Assembly (NCBI GenBank): GCA_019359175.1
Contig: JAHHHU010000007.1
Span: 1-64,000, forward strand
Reading direction: 5' to 3'
Length of the DNA stretch: 64,000 nucleotides
Source: Phormidium tanganyikae FI6-MK23
GTDB lineage: Bacteria > Cyanobacteriota > Cyanobacteriia > Leptolyngbyales > Leptolyngbyaceae
Part shown: positions 14,840 to 24,384 of the stretch, piece after piece
Layout of the letters: every line of letters starts with the position of its first letter
How positions within the stretch are numbered: the first letter of the stretch is position 1
The notes under the pieces: model-generated
What the model was told of the DNA's origin: nothing
What the model saw: the letters and a program-made list of their open reading frames with translations, nothing else
Databases searched by the model: none
Translations under genes and position numbers: made by a program

Positions 14840-16768
14840 CTATCCGCCAACGTGAATTCGAGGACGTTGCCGAGGATTTTTTTCAGCTTTCCGCAACACT
14901 TCACGAGTGAGAATTGCGATATCACCTTCACCGAATAGAATAAACCGAAGCAAATACTGAATCGGATTGCCTTCGATCCAACCGAAATAGACGTGCGGAA
15001 GCCTGCCTGTTTCATCGCGGATTGATAGGGCAATCGCAGCGATCGCATTCGGAACGGCAGCGCTTTGTGCCCTCAAAATTCGATAGTTTCCGACTTGTGC
15101 GCCCTTGACTCGAATCGTATCGGCAAATTGCGACGCATCAGAGATCTGAATCTCCAAAAACAAAATCGATTCATCCGGGGGAATGTGCGTATCTTCTCGA
15201 ACTTCTTGTTCTTTAAGAAAATATTCTCGTTCGTCACCCGTGTTCAATCGATTGGCGATCAATCGAATTGCATGATGATTTTCTTGCACCATGAACTGAC
15301 GCGCTACATCATCAAACTCAATTCGTTCCGCTCGTAGTTCAGTCGATCGCCAAACTCGTGAAACTAACGAAGTCACAATAATCGCCCCAATAAACATTGA
15401 TGCTATCCGAATTCCTTCAGGTCGCTCAATGATGTTCACGATCGTAGTGTAGATAAACACGACCGTAATTGCACCAAACGCGATCGTCGTTTTCTTCGAT
15501 CGACGATTTCGAGTCGAAAGCGTCACTGCAAACGCCGCTGAACTCATCAATACCAGAACTCCGGTTGCATAAGCTCCGCCTTGTGCTTCAACATTCGCCT
15601 CAAAGATAATCGTGACAGCAAAAGCAATCAGAGTATAGATCAACACCAAAGGACGAATCATCAACGTCCAACTGGGAGCCATTCCATAGCGCGGTAAATA
15701 GCGCGGCACAATGTTCAACAATCCCGCCATCGCGGATGCCCCTGCAAACCAGAGAATCGCGATCGTGCTTAAATCATAAACAGTTCCAAATCCATCTCCT
15801 AAATAGAGATGCGCGAGATATGCAAGTGCCCGTCCATTTGCTCTCCCACCTGTTTGAAATTCTGCGGTAGGGATCAAAAGCGTCGTTACAAGACTGCTAG
15901 TAATCAGAAAAAAGCTCATAATCACTGCCGCAGTTCCTAGTAATTTATGAGTGTTACGGATTCTGCCTTTGGGAGCTTCTTCGGTATCGGTTTGCCGTCC
16001 CTTGACCAATGGCATCACCGCTACACCTGTCTCAAATCCAGACAGTCCCAGCGCTAGTTTCGGAAAGAGTAATGCAGAGACTCCAACAATCAGCAATGGA
16101 TTCGATTGTTGGGCAAACAATGCTTTCTGCCAATCGCCAATCACCGATAAGTTTTGAAATACTTGGTAAGTCCCAGCGCCGATCGTAATCAGATTTAAGA
16201 ACAGATAGATTGCAACTAGAAAGACAGCAATCCCGATCGCTTCTTGAAAGCCTTTGAGAAAAACCGCCCCCAGTAAGGTAATCAATATCAGCGTGATTGC
16301 GATCGTTTGCTCGTGTAAAAACTCAGGAACAAAAGGATTTTCAATAATGTGAGCCGTGGCATCAGCGGCAGAAAGTGTAATCGTGATAATAAAATCGGTT
16401 GCGACGAATCCAAGAAGACACAGCACAAACACTTTGCCCTGCCACCATGGAAGGAGATGTTCAAGCATTGCGATCGAGCCTTCGCCATGTGGACTAATCG
16501 CAGCAACGCGACGATAGATCGGCAACGCTCCAAACAGCGTTAATAAAACCAGGATCAAAGTCGCGATCGGAGAAAGTGCCCCGGCTGCCAGTGCTGCAAT
16601 TCCGGGCTGATAGCCGAGCGTGGAGAAGTAATCTACCCCTGTAAGACACATCACCTGCCACCAAGGTTTTCGGATGTGATTTTTTTCTGCTTCACTGCGA
16701 TCGGCGTTTAGCAACCATTGCGCGAACTGCCGTCGGTATTGTTTCGGCGGAACAATCGGGCCAACCAT
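14840..16768 (-). CDS. APC-superfamily permease with soluble C-terminal domain
   Basis: About 642 residues. Residues about 35-480 contain 11-12 membrane helices. Helix 1 carries the substrate-binding break [15 protein letters not shown] and helix 6 contains [10 protein letters not shown] cytosolic C-terminal domain of some 150 residues ([15 protein letters not shown]..., [12 protein letters not shown]) follows. The layout resembles KimA-type potassium importers and amino acid permeases; I cannot decide which. The ATG at 16768 is preferred over a GTG two codons upstream because AGGAG lies eight bases before it. Confidence 0.88.
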   Translation of the reverse strand: MVGPIVPPKQYRRQFAQWLLNADRSEAEKNHIRKPWWQVMCLTGVDYFSTLGYQPGIAALAAGALSPIATLILVLLTLFGALPIYRRVAAISPHGEGSIAMLEHLLPWWQGKVFVLCLLGFVATDFIITITLSAADATAHIIENPFVPEFLHEQTIAITLILITLLGAVFLKGFQEAIGIAVFLVAIYLFLNLITIGAGTYQVFQNLSVIGDWQKALFAQQSNPLLIVGVSALLFPKLALGLSGFETGVAVMPLVKGRQTDTEEAPKGRIRNTHKLLGTAAVIMSFFLITSSLVTTLLIPTAEFQTGGRANGRALAYLAHLYLGDGFGTVYDLSTIAILWFAGASAMAGLLNIVPRYLPRYGMAPSWTLMIRPLVLIYTLIAFAVTIIFEANVEAQGGAYATGVLVLMSSAAFAVTLSTRNRRSKKTTIAFGAITVVFIYTTIVNIIERPEGIRIASMFIGAIIVTSLVSRVWRSTELRAERIEFDDVARQFMVQENHHAIRLIANRLNTGDEREYFLKEQEVREDTHIPPDESILFLEIQISDASQFADTIRVKGAQVGNYRILRAQSAAVPNAIAAIALSIRDETGRLPHVYFGWIEGNPIQYLLRFILFGEGDIAILTREVLRKAEKNPRQRPRIHVGG

Positions 16769-16992
16769 GAACACTACTCCTAAGAACTTAACAATTCTGA
16801 TTCAGATAGCTTCTGAATCAGAATTTTAATCTGTCAAACTTTAATGTTGCAGATTACCGCTGTTGAGATAACTATCCAAAGTTGAGGATTGTTAAGTTGA
16901 GCGATCGAGCCAGCGATACGGATGAGCAACAAAGGTGAATCGATCGAGAATCTGCGTGGTACACTGACCGCAATTCATTCTGTTGGGCATCT

Positions 16993-17718
16993 ATGCGAGT
17001 TCAATTGAAACGGGTTGGAAACAAGCTTACAGCGCGGTTTGGCATTGTGGTGATCATGGGATTGGCAGTAGAAAGTCAGGTTCTCGCTCAAGCGCAGAGA
17101 CTACCCCCGCCACCCCCCACGGTTCCGATTACGCCTGCTCCGAGTGCGCCGCTTCCGACGGTTCCAGTTGCGCCTGCTCCGATCGATGGCGTTCAAAATC
17201 CAAATGATCGGATTTACACTGCGCCCCGAACAAACCCGATCTTATCTCCTAGACAGCCAGCAAGCGAAGGATTTCGCGTTTTCGTCGATAGCGATAGCCC
17301 GTTTTTGTTGCAGCAAGTCCGATCGATTCAACCCGATGCGTTTATCCAAAATTTTGCAGGGCGCAGGGTGATTCAAGCGGGTTTGTTTAATGATGAACTG
17401 AAAGCCCGCCAGCAGGTTTCACGTCTCGCAGCACAGGGAATTGATGCCCAGGTTACAGGTCGATCGCCACAATTCGATTTTGGCGATGCTGCGCGGGGAT
17501 ACTATGCAGTGATTCCCGGCAATCCGCGCGAGGTGCAGGACTATCGCGATCGTGCAATTCGTATTGGTGTGTCTCAATCGCTGGTGCAAATCCGCGATCG
17601 TCCGCGTGGGTTACATTTGGCGGTCGGGCCTTTTTCCAATCGACGCGAAGCCGATCAAGTCGTGCAGTATTTACGCGATCGCGGCAGTTTAGATGCCCGA
17701 TTGTTTTACGATCGCTAA
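16993..17718 (+). CDS. Secreted SPOR-like protein with Pro-rich linker
   Basis: 241 residues. The N-terminus is a signal peptide (basic start, core FGIVVIMGLAV, cleavage after VLAQAQ), followed by a Pro-rich linker (LPPPPPTVPITPAPSAPLP). Two SPOR-like halves follow: FRVFVDSDSPFLLQQVRSI..VIQAGLFNDELKARQQVSRL at about 92-150 and a second with AVIPGN, GLHLAVGPFSNRREADQVVQYL at about 165-235. SPOR domains bind denuded peptidoglycan at the septum (family knowledge). The stop overlaps the convergent membrane protein gene by four bases. Confidence 0.75.
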   Translation: MRVQLKRVGNKLTARFGIVVIMGLAVESQVLAQAQRLPPPPPTVPITPAPSAPLPTVPVAPAPIDGVQNPNDRIYTAPRTNPILSPRQPASEGFRVFVDSDSPFLLQQVRSIQPDAFIQNFAGRRVIQAGLFNDELKARQQVSRLAAQGIDAQVTGRSPQFDFGDAARGYYAVIPGNPREVQDYRDRAIRIGVSQSLVQIRDRPRGLHLAVGPFSNRREADQVVQYLRDRGSLDARLFYDR

Positions 17719-18131
17719 ACAAATGTTGCCACTGCCCAACTGAGTCCCAATCCTAACCAAGCAATGACCACCAGAATTCCTAGAGCCTGAGACTGACTAT
17801 ATTCTGCGGTCTGCAAGTCTAATCGCACTAAAGCTTCCGCAGTCAGCACCATAATAATCGGCAGAAAGATTTTGAACCAGTTCAGCAAGATCGATGCAAA
17901 TCCCGCCATTACCAATAGCGAAGCGAAAGCAACTGTATCTGAGCGAAACCATTTCATCAGCATTTTCTGAGAACTGGTGAGCGGGTGCATCAAAATAATC
18001 GCCAGCACCACACCGAGTCCAGCCGCAGAAGCAAGCGTCGTCCACAAATAAGCAGTTGAAATCACGATCTTGCCGAATGTGGCGTAAGCGACGAATAGTA
18101 ATGATGCTGACAGCCAAGGAAATCTTTTCAT
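17715..18131 (-). CDS. Four-helix membrane protein, hypothetical
   Basis: About 138 residues starting at the internal ATG 18131 (MKRFPWLSASLLF), which gives a normal N-in first helix; the frame is open 13 codons further, into the glucosidase gene. Four or five hydrophobic helices (SASLLFVAYATFG, SAAGLGVVLAIIL, ASLLVMAGFASIL, ILVVIAWLGLGLSW). No family recognised. It follows the GH1 gene by 12 bases on the same strand, suggesting cotranscription. Confidence 0.6.
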   Translation of the reverse strand: MKRFPWLSASLLFVAYATFGKIVISTAYLWTTLASAAGLGVVLAIILMHPLTSSQKMLMKWFRSDTVAFASLLVMAGFASILLNWFKIFLPIIMVLTAEALVRLDLQTAEYSQSQALGILVVIAWLGLGLSWAVATFV

Positions 18132-18142
18132 ATCGCTAGGTG

Positions 18143-19513
18143 CTAAACGACGCGATTTTGGCGAACACATTCAGCGTACCAGTGATAACTGGATTTGGGT
18201 ATGCGTCGCTGGGTTTTGTAATCGACGTAGGTAATCCCAAATCGTCGATCGTATCCCCACGCCCACTCGAAGTTATCGAGAAAACTCCAAACAAAGTAGC
18301 CCCTAATTGGATAACCTTTGATCGCGGCTCGATGAACGCCTTGGAGATGTTGTCGTAAGTAGAGAATACGATCGAGATCAAACACTTCTCCAGAAGGTTT
18401 CAATTCGTCTTGAGCAGCGCAACCGTTTTCAGTAATAAAAAGCTTGAGATCAGGACGATGTAAGGTTTCGCTAACGTGACGGATACCCCAATACAAACAT
18501 TCTGGGACAATCTGTAACCACGGCATATGTAACGCTGGATAGCCTTTCGGAAAATCAATCCATTCACATCCCTGCCAATTGTTTGCTGCTCTGATGTAAG
18601 TTCCGGTGTAGATATTTAATCCCAGAAAATCTATAGGTTGATGAATCGTTTGGAGATCACCTTGTTGGACTTCTGGAGCATCATTTTTTAACTGTTCTAA
18701 CAATGCTGGACTATATTCACCTGTCAACGCTGGATAAATTATTCCACCATTGCCACAATGATAAGGAAACGCCTTTTTTGCTGCTTCAATATTTTCCGGT
18801 GATTCGCTGATTGGAACTGTGACACCGAAATTATCAACTAAGCCGATCGTCGATTGCGCCGAATTTGCTCGAATTGCCTGACACGCTAATCCATGCGCCA
18901 ATAAAGCATGATGTGAGGTTTGCCACACTTCTTTTTTCGATCGAACTCTTGTCCCCGGAGCGTGTTGCGGCTTCTGAAGAACGTCGTATCCCATGTGTGT
19001 GAAGCAAGTGATTTCGTTTAGCGTCATCCAATTTGTAATCCGATCGCCCAATCGAGATACGATCGCACTGACATAATCCGCGAAATCCTGTGCCATTTCT
19101 CGACTCTGCCAAGAGCCATATCGATCTTCTAGCGCCTGCGGACTATCCCAGTGAAACAACGTTGCATAAGGAGTAATGCCGTGATCTAACAAGCAATCGA
19201 CTAATCGACGGTAGAAATCGACTCCCGCTTCATTCACTTCGCCGCGTCCATTGGGCACAATCCGACACCAAGAAATGCTGAATCGGTAATTCTTCACTCC
19301 CAATTCCGCCATCAGTTTGATGTCTTCTTTGTATCGATCGTAGTGTTCACAAGCGATCGCGCCTGTCTGTCCTTGAAAAGTATTTCCACGCTTTGCGCTA
19401 AACGTATCCCACACGCTCGGTTTACGTCCGTCTCGGTTGACTGCTCCTTCGATCTGATATGCCGAAGTTGCAGTGCCCCACTCAAAGTCGGCTGGAAACT
19501 GATAGCTAACCAT
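18143..19513 (-). CDS. GH1 family beta-glucosidase
   Basis: 456 residues, full length for glycoside hydrolase family 1, a retaining beta-glycosidase with a TIM barrel. The N-terminal signature FEWGTATSAYQIEGA is at 9-23. The acid/base glutamate is E167 in TLNEI (the usual TLNEP has Ile here), and the nucleophile is E362 in ITENG. The sugar-binding SFLDNFEWAWGY loop is near 415. No signal peptide, so it acts in the cytosol, probably on beta-glucosides or cellobiose-type disaccharides. Translation probably couples to the 72-residue membrane protein just upstream (8-base overlap). Confidence 0.94.
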   Translation of the reverse strand: MVSYQFPADFEWGTATSAYQIEGAVNRDGRKPSVWDTFSAKRGNTFQGQTGAIACEHYDRYKEDIKLMAELGVKNYRFSISWCRIVPNGRGEVNEAGVDFYRRLVDCLLDHGITPYATLFHWDSPQALEDRYGSWQSREMAQDFADYVSAIVSRLGDRITNWMTLNEITCFTHMGYDVLQKPQHAPGTRVRSKKEVWQTSHHALLAHGLACQAIRANSAQSTIGLVDNFGVTVPISESPENIEAAKKAFPYHCGNGGIIYPALTGEYSPALLEQLKNDAPEVQQGDLQTIHQPIDFLGLNIYTGTYIRAANNWQGCEWIDFPKGYPALHMPWLQIVPECLYWGIRHVSETLHRPDLKLFITENGCAAQDELKPSGEVFDLDRILYLRQHLQGVHRAAIKGYPIRGYFVWSFLDNFEWAWGYDRRFGITYVDYKTQRRIPKSSYHWYAECVRQNRVV

Positions 19514-19712
19514 TCTGATTTGAATTGCGAGAAGAGAGCAGAAGTACGATCGCTAAAATCAACGAAGGTGATAATACTGCAAACAATACGTTAACGGTCG
19601 TCGGCTCAATTTCTGCAAGAGGAGCAAGATATTTAATCGCGATCGACAATACCAACGATGCGCCCATTACTTTGAGAATGACAGACAGCGTATCAAGATT
19701 CATAGCGTTCAT
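19506..19712 (-). CDS. Small membrane protein (two helices)
   Basis: About 68 residues with two hydrophobic helices (TLSVILKVMGASLVLSIAI and VNVLFAVLSPSLILAIVLLL). Possible ATG starts are at 19712 and 19703; the frame is also open upstream to 19724. The gene lies between phoH (overlapping its 3' end) and the GH1 gene (8-base overlap), all on the minus strand, so it is likely part of the same transcription unit. Unknown function. Confidence 0.6.
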   Translation of the reverse strand: MNAMNLDTLSVILKVMGASLVLSIAIKYLAPLAEIEPTTVNVLFAVLSPSLILAIVLLLSSRNSNQNG

Positions 19713-20646
19713 AAGCTTCCACAATTCTCTGCACTAACGGGTGTCGCACGACATCAGCTTTCGAGAGATTACAGAATGCGATCGTATCGATCGATTTCAA
19801 AATCTTCTGAGCCATTGCCAACCCCGATTCTTGATTCATCGCTAAATCGGTTTGAGTAAGATCTCCAGTGACAACCATCTTGGATTTAAATCCAATCCGA
19901 GTCAGTAACATTTTCATTTGTGCAGGCGTTGTATTTTGCGCTTCGTCAATGATCACAAACGCATTGTTTAAAGTCCGTCCGCGCATATATGCGATCGGTG
20001 CGACTTCAATCACGCCACGCTCCATTAATCCGCCAATTTTCTCAGGCTCTACAAATTCGTAAAGCGCATCGTAAAGCGGACGCAGATAAGGATCAATTTT
20101 TTGCTGCAAATCTCCGGGTAAGAACCCAAGTTTTTCTCCTGCTTCTACTGCCGGGCGAGTCAAAATCAACCGCTCATACTGATTTGATAGCAAGGCTTGA
20201 ATCGCTAACACTGCGGCTAGATAAGTCTTTCCAGTTCCCGCAGGGCCAATACAGAAGGTTAAATCGTGCGATCGAACTGCCTGAATATACTGCCGCTGTC
20301 GAAATGTTTTCGCCCGAATTGCTTCCCCGCGTCGTGTCCGTCCCAGCACATCTTGCTGAATCGTCTCCAATTCGCCTTCTTGCTGCGTATCTAACGCATG
20401 ACGCGCCGTGAGAATATCGACGCTTGAAATCGCCTGTCCTTTGCTCCAAGAAGCTTCCAGCGAACCAATCAATCGCTTAATCAACTCAATCTGACTCGAT
20501 GTGCCCGTGATCAACAACTCCTGCCCGCGCAATACGATCGTAGCTCCAGTTTGACGGGCAAGCGTTTTCAGATTGTCTTCCTGAATTCCAGACAAGGCGA
20601 TCGCGCTTTCAGGACTCGGTAACGGCAGCGTAAATTTTTCGACCAT
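19693..20646 (-). CDS. PhoH family ATPase
   Basis: 317 residues: a short KH-like N-terminal region (residues 10-70, TIVLRGQELLITGTSSQIE) and a PhoH RecA-like ATPase domain. Walker A is GPAGTGKTYLA at about 133-143; Walker B is FVIIDEAQN at about 232. The segment LTRPAVEAGEKLGFLPGDL is the PhoH signature. PhoH proteins are linked to RNA processing and ribosome maturation, which fits the rpsP/KH neighbours (context inference). It follows the KH gene after about 96 bases. Confidence 0.93.
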   Translation of the reverse strand: MVEKFTLPLPSPESAIALSGIQEDNLKTLARQTGATIVLRGQELLITGTSSQIELIKRLIGSLEASWSKGQAISSVDILTARHALDTQQEGELETIQQDVLGRTRRGEAIRAKTFRQRQYIQAVRSHDLTFCIGPAGTGKTYLAAVLAIQALLSNQYERLILTRPAVEAGEKLGFLPGDLQQKIDPYLRPLYDALYEFVEPEKIGGLMERGVIEVAPIAYMRGRTLNNAFVIIDEAQNTTPAQMKMLLTRIGFKSKMVVTGDLTQTDLAMNQESGLAMAQKILKSIDTIAFCNLSKADVVRHPLVQRIVEAYERYES

Positions 20647-20742
20647 GCAATACCCAATAAGGACTCTACTTCTAGTCTAGGGGTTTCGCCTGCGATTGTT
20701 CCAATGAAAAAGGCATCTCGCTTTGGAAATGCCTTAAGAATT

Positions 20743-21099
20743 TTAATTTCGAGTCGGTCGCTTGGGTGCATCTCCACGAGGAGAAGGACGACTTTGGGGT
20801 CGATCGCGCGGCGGACGTTCATCGGTATCCCGATTCTGACCGCTTCCATGAATATCTAAATTCACAGTCTGTCCTGCCGATTTCGCAACGCCTTCGATCG
20901 CGCTCCGAATCGCTTGAACATTCCGCCCTCCGCGCCCAAACACGCGCCCTTTGTCTGTCTCTTCAAACGCCATCCGCACCCAAATGCGCGAACCATTCGA
21001 TAGCACTTCGCAATCGATCCGCAGCGCATCGGGCGTTTCTAAAAAGGGCTGTACGAGAAACCGGATCAGTCCGGCATAATCTGGAATTTCAGGTTTCAC
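20743..21099 (-). CDS. KH domain RNA-binding protein (KhpA-like)
   Basis: 118 residues. An N-terminal KH domain contains YAGLIRFLVQPFLE and the nucleotide-binding GxxG in FGRGGRNVQAIRSAI at about 52-66, followed by an Arg/Pro/Asp-rich disordered tail (ERPPRDRPQSRPSPRG) that is longer than in firmicute KhpA. Binds RNA; in many bacteria encoded next to rpsP, as here. The start at 21099 is only five bases after the rpsP stop. Confidence 0.92.
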   Translation of the reverse strand: MKPEIPDYAGLIRFLVQPFLETPDALRIDCEVLSNGSRIWVRMAFEETDKGRVFGRGGRNVQAIRSAIEGVAKSAGQTVNLDIHGSGQNRDTDERPPRDRPQSRPSPRGDAPKRPTRN

Positions 21100-21104
21100 A
21101 GGTT

Positions 21105-21362
21105 TTAGACTGACTCAGCTTTCACTTGCTCAAACACATTGTTTTTGAAGAGAATATCGCGAACGGTGTCGGTCGGCTGTGCGCCTTTCTTTAACCAATC
21201 GAGAATCACGGGCACATCTAAACGGACTTCATCCGATCTCGGATTGTAGAATCCGACTTCTGCCAAGGGGCGACCATCGCGGCGACTGGTGCTTTGAGCA
21301 ACGACAATACGATAACTAGCTTCGCGCTTTTTACCAAAGCGCTTTAATCTCAGTTTGAGCAT
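21105..21362 (-). CDS. rpsP: 30S ribosomal protein S16
   Basis: 85 residues, the expected length for S16, beginning [19 protein letters not shown], with [15 protein letters not shown] and the conserved [13 protein letters not shown]. Structural component of the small ribosomal subunit. A Shine-Dalgarno-like GGAG lies upstream (AATCATTCATAGGAGTCCCC on the minus strand). The usual neighbour ffh is on the same strand but separated by a toxin-antitoxin pair of opposite orientation. Confidence 0.97.
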   Translation of the reverse strand: MLKLRLKRFGKKREASYRIVVAQSTSRRDGRPLAEVGFYNPRSDEVRLDVPVILDWLKKGAQPTDTVRDILFKNNVFEQVKAESV

Positions 21363-21597
21363 GACTGGAAACGGGGACTCCTATGAATGATTACAAAGTG
21401 ATACGGCGAAAATTTGCCATACTTCCCGGAATAGTCATGGTAGCACAGTGCAAGTAGTTCAATCTTGCGATTAGATTGATTCTTCGATGAGCAGAACAAT
21501 CCGATGCTCTCTGGGTGCCATGTCATTGGGAGAGCGTTTGTCGATCGGGTAAGCTAATGTTGAATTGATACCAAGCAAAGCATAATTTTTAACGGTA

Positions 21598-21810
21598 ATG
21601 GTTAACAAAGATTTCATTCTTGAAAACTTGGAACAACTTCCAGAGGAGCGATGGCAGGAAGTCTTAGATTTCATTCAATTTCTACAGCAGAAAGAAGCTG
21701 CTTTGGAAGAACTTGAAGATGCAGAAGATGTCGCAGATGCCGAAACCGCGCTTTCTGAAGACGGCTTTATCCCTCTTACTGAAGTCAAACGAGAATTGGG
21801 ATTGAAATAG
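21598..21810 (+). CDS. Antitoxin, DUF2281/VapB-like
   Basis: 70 acidic residues (MVNKDFILENLEQLPEERWQ, then FIQFLQQKEAALEELEDAED). The LPEE..EVLDFIQFLQ pattern is that of DUF2281 antitoxins. Its TAG is directly followed by the ATG of the RelE/ParE-like toxin, a typical antitoxin-toxin arrangement with coupled translation. It would neutralise the toxin and repress the operon (family knowledge). Confidence 0.8.
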   Translation: MVNKDFILENLEQLPEERWQEVLDFIQFLQQKEAALEELEDAEDVADAETALSEDGFIPLTEVKRELGLK

Positions 21811-22164
21811 ATGGCTTACGAAGTTGGCTTTAAACCGTCAGCCTTGCGCCAACTTCGCAAATTGGACGAAGACATTCAAACCGCGATCGTCGAAAAAGTA
21901 GAGGCTCTAGCGGATGATCCCCGCACTGAAGGTTGCAAAAAGCTGAAAGGAGAACAAAATCTCTACAGAATTCGGGTCTTAAAGAATTATCGAGTTGTCT
22001 ATCAGATTCAAGATAAACAACTCGTTGCTACTGTTGTCAAAGTTGGACATCGCCCCGATATCTACCGCCAAAATAAGCAGCGATCGCAATTCTACAAATT
22101 GCCAAAGCCCTTTTTCTTTTTATCTTTGCCGCCTTTTTTCTTCTTGCCGCCGCCGCCTTGGTAG
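21811..22164 (+). CDS. RelE/ParE-like toxin with run-on C-terminus
   Basis: 117 residues; the conserved toxin fold ends near residue 87 (KVGHRPDIYRQ). Motifs: FKPSALRQLRKLDEDIQ, KLKGEQNLYRIRVLKNYRVVYQI. Relatives stop after VGHRRDIYR; here about 30 residues of low complexity (KPFFFLSLPPFFFLPPPPW) are read antisense through the Lys/Gly-rich tail of ffh. The loss of the native stop overlaps ffh by 73 bases. RelE-like toxins cut mRNA at the ribosome; ParE-like ones poison gyrase. Which applies is undetermined. Confidence 0.8.
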   Translation: MAYEVGFKPSALRQLRKLDEDIQTAIVEKVEALADDPRTEGCKKLKGEQNLYRIRVLKNYRVVYQIQDKQLVATVVKVGHRPDIYRQNKQRSQFYKLPKPFFFLSLPPFFFLPPPPW

Positions 22165-23585
22165 CCTCGGTATCCCGGTTGAGGAGGACGCATTCCGCCG
22201 CCCATGCCACCACCGAAAGGATTTCCGCCACCAAACGGATTGGGAAGTCCGCCCATTGGTCCGCCCATACCGGGTAAGCCCATTTGACCGGAACCCATTT
22301 GCTGCATCAGCGATCGCATTCTTTGGAAATTGCTCACCAGTTCGCCGACTTCTTTATCCGAATGTCCTGAACCTCTAGCGATGCGTTTCCGCCGACTGGG
22401 AGAGTTGGCGAGGAGATCGGGATCTTTGCGTTCTTCGATCGTCATCGAACCAATCATGGCTTCGGCTTTTTTCAGTTGTTCTTCGCCTTTTTGAAGCTGT
22501 TCTTCGTTCACCATCTTGCCCATGCCGGGAATCAGCTTCATGACACCGCCAAGCGATCCCATGTTTTTAAGCAGACGGGTTTGTTTGAGAAAGTCGCTGA
22601 AGTCAAATTTGGCAGAGAGAATTTTCTCTTGCATTTTTTCGGCTTCTGCCATGTCTACTTCTTCGCGCGCCTTTTCAACCAGCGTGAGGACATCGCCCAT
22701 GCCGAGAATTCGCGATGCCATACGATCGGGGTAGAACGGCTGTAGCGCATCGACTTTTTCCCCGATCCCGATGAATTTGATCGGTTGTCCAGAGATGCGA
22801 CGAACCGAGAGGGCAGCACCCCCACGCGTGTCACCGTCCATTTTGGTGAGGATTGCGCCTGTGACTCCGATTTGCTCGTGGAAGGTTCGAGTTAGGTTCG
22901 CGGCTTCCTGACCTGTCATCGCATCCACGACGAGCAGGGTTTCGTGCGGTTGAATCGTGTCTTTGATGCGCTTGAGTTCGCCCATCATCGATTCGTCAAT
23001 CTGCAAACGTCCGGCAGTATCGACGATCACGACATCAAAGCCGTCGGTTCTAGCTTTTTCGACTCCCTGACGTGCGATTTCAACCGGATCAGCATCTTTG
23101 CCTAGGTCAAATACGGGAATATTGATTTGTTTACCGAGGGCGATCAGTTGGTCGATCGCAGCAGGTCGATAGACATCAGTTGCAACCAACAAAGCTTTGC
23201 GATTTTCTTTTCGCAGGTGGAGCGCTAGTTTTGCAGTAGCAGTCGTTTTCCCGGTTCCTTGCAAACCCGCCATTAATACGATCGTAGGAGCCGTTTCTGC
23301 TTCAGCCAGAGGGACGTTCGCGTCGCCCATGACTTTGACAAGCTCGTTGTAAACGACCTCAATGAACTGTTGATCGGGACGCACCCCAGAAATTACTTCA
23401 GATCCGAGGGCGTTTTGTTCGACTTCTGCGACAAAATCTTTGACGACTTGCAGGTTGACATCGGCTTCGAGGAGGGCGCGACGAACTTCCCGCAGGGCAT
23501 CTTTGACATTCGTTTCGGAGATTTTGTCTTGACCGCGAACTTTTTTCCAGGCTTGTTCTAAGCGATCGGCAAGAGCATCAAACAT
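22092..23585 (-). CDS. ffh: Signal recognition particle protein Ffh (SRP54)
   Basis: 497 residues. N domain 1-85, G domain with the P-loop GLQGTGKTT at about 107-115, DTAGRLQ, TKMDGDTRGGAAL and GIGEKVD; the methionine-rich M domain (MGSLGGVMKLIPGMGKM, SRRKRIARGSGH) binds 4.5S RNA and signal peptides. The tail beyond 435 is Gly/Pro/Met-rich and ends in lysine-rich KKKKGGKDKKKKGFGNL, typical of cyanobacterial Ffh. The protein delivers nascent membrane proteins to FtsY at the translocon. The ATG at 23585 is preceded by AGGAGG-like sequence on its strand. Confidence 0.97.
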   Translation of the reverse strand: MFDALADRLEQAWKKVRGQDKISETNVKDALREVRRALLEADVNLQVVKDFVAEVEQNALGSEVISGVRPDQQFIEVVYNELVKVMGDANVPLAEAETAPTIVLMAGLQGTGKTTATAKLALHLRKENRKALLVATDVYRPAAIDQLIALGKQINIPVFDLGKDADPVEIARQGVEKARTDGFDVVIVDTAGRLQIDESMMGELKRIKDTIQPHETLLVVDAMTGQEAANLTRTFHEQIGVTGAILTKMDGDTRGGAALSVRRISGQPIKFIGIGEKVDALQPFYPDRMASRILGMGDVLTLVEKAREEVDMAEAEKMQEKILSAKFDFSDFLKQTRLLKNMGSLGGVMKLIPGMGKMVNEEQLQKGEEQLKKAEAMIGSMTIEERKDPDLLANSPSRRKRIARGSGHSDKEVGELVSNFQRMRSLMQQMGSGQMGLPGMGGPMGGLPNPFGGGNPFGGGMGGGMRPPQPGYRGYQGGGGKKKKGGKDKKKKGFGNL

Positions 23586-23706
23586 AGGAGGAACTGATCA
23601 GAAGATATCCCTTCCAGAGTAGCGTGTTTCTGCATGATAGAAGCGCGATCGCAGAGTGCGGAAATCTCTCCCTGTTACAATAAGAGATCAAATTGCCTGA
23701 TGCGCT

Positions 23707-24312
23707 ATGACACCAATTCTTCAAGCTGGTCAGTCTTATACGTTTCGTAGTTACTTTGAGTTGCCGTTTGAAGCGGATGAGATTTTAGCGGAGCTTGGAT
23801 TTACGCTGGTGCGAACTGAATTGGAGTTTCCGCGTCATTTGGGGACGCTTGATCGATTACCGGAAACCTTACGGCGGATTCAGGAAAATCTACGCTATGC
23901 CTCCTTGAGCAATGAGCAAGCACGACGCGAGTTGCTCGTTGCACCCGTTGTACTAGATCTGTGCCACTACACACAGGCGCAACTCAGAATCGAGTACACC
24001 TTGGTTGTAAGCGAGTGGCTAAAGGGCAGTTTGGACTATTACTTGAAAGCAGAGACAAACTTGTTAGTGGTCGAAGCAAAAAATGATGATTTGGTGCGTG
24101 GATTTACTCAGCTTGCTGCGGAGCTAATTGCTTTGGATCAAGCAGGTCGCATTGACTCACCAGTTTTGTATGGGGCGGTGACAACGGGAGATATTTGGCG
24201 GCTGGGAAAGCTCGATCGAGATCAAAAGCGCATTGAGCAAGATCTGAATTTGTATCGGGTTCCAGCCGATTTAGAAGAACTTCTGAGAATTCTTGTAGCG
24301 TTAATGACGTGA
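23707..24312 (+). CDS. PD-(D/E)XK nuclease-like hypothetical protein
   Basis: 201 residues. A helical N-terminal half is followed by a candidate PD-(D/E)XK core: D110 in GSLDYYL and E123-A-K125 in LLVVEAKND, then a helix (GFTQLAAELIALDQ). This resembles the N-terminal domain of type I restriction R subunits and a group of cyanobacterial hypothetical proteins. No methylase or specificity gene lies nearby, so nuclease activity is only inferred. DUF2252 gene follows on the same strand after 72 bases. Confidence 0.65.
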   Translation: MTPILQAGQSYTFRSYFELPFEADEILAELGFTLVRTELEFPRHLGTLDRLPETLRRIQENLRYASLSNEQARRELLVAPVVLDLCHYTQAQLRIEYTLVVSEWLKGSLDYYLKAETNLLVVEAKNDDLVRGFTQLAAELIALDQAGRIDSPVLYGAVTTGDIWRLGKLDRDQKRIEQDLNLYRVPADLEELLRILVALMT

Positions 24313-24384
24313 GAATACTGCGACGATCGATGCTGAGTGATAGATTTGAGATCGTTTTTCCTCCGAGCTAATCGGTTTTCACAG

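Noticed and set aside
14840-16768. Firm naming of the APC permease as KimA potassium importer
   Set aside because: Architecture is similar, but key residues cannot be checked without alignment; left as APC permease.
21471-21674. 67-residue minus-strand frame over the antitoxin start (ending MAPREHRIVLLIEESI)
   Set aside because: It overlaps the antitoxin and has no start signal or known family; likely a shadow or old remnant.
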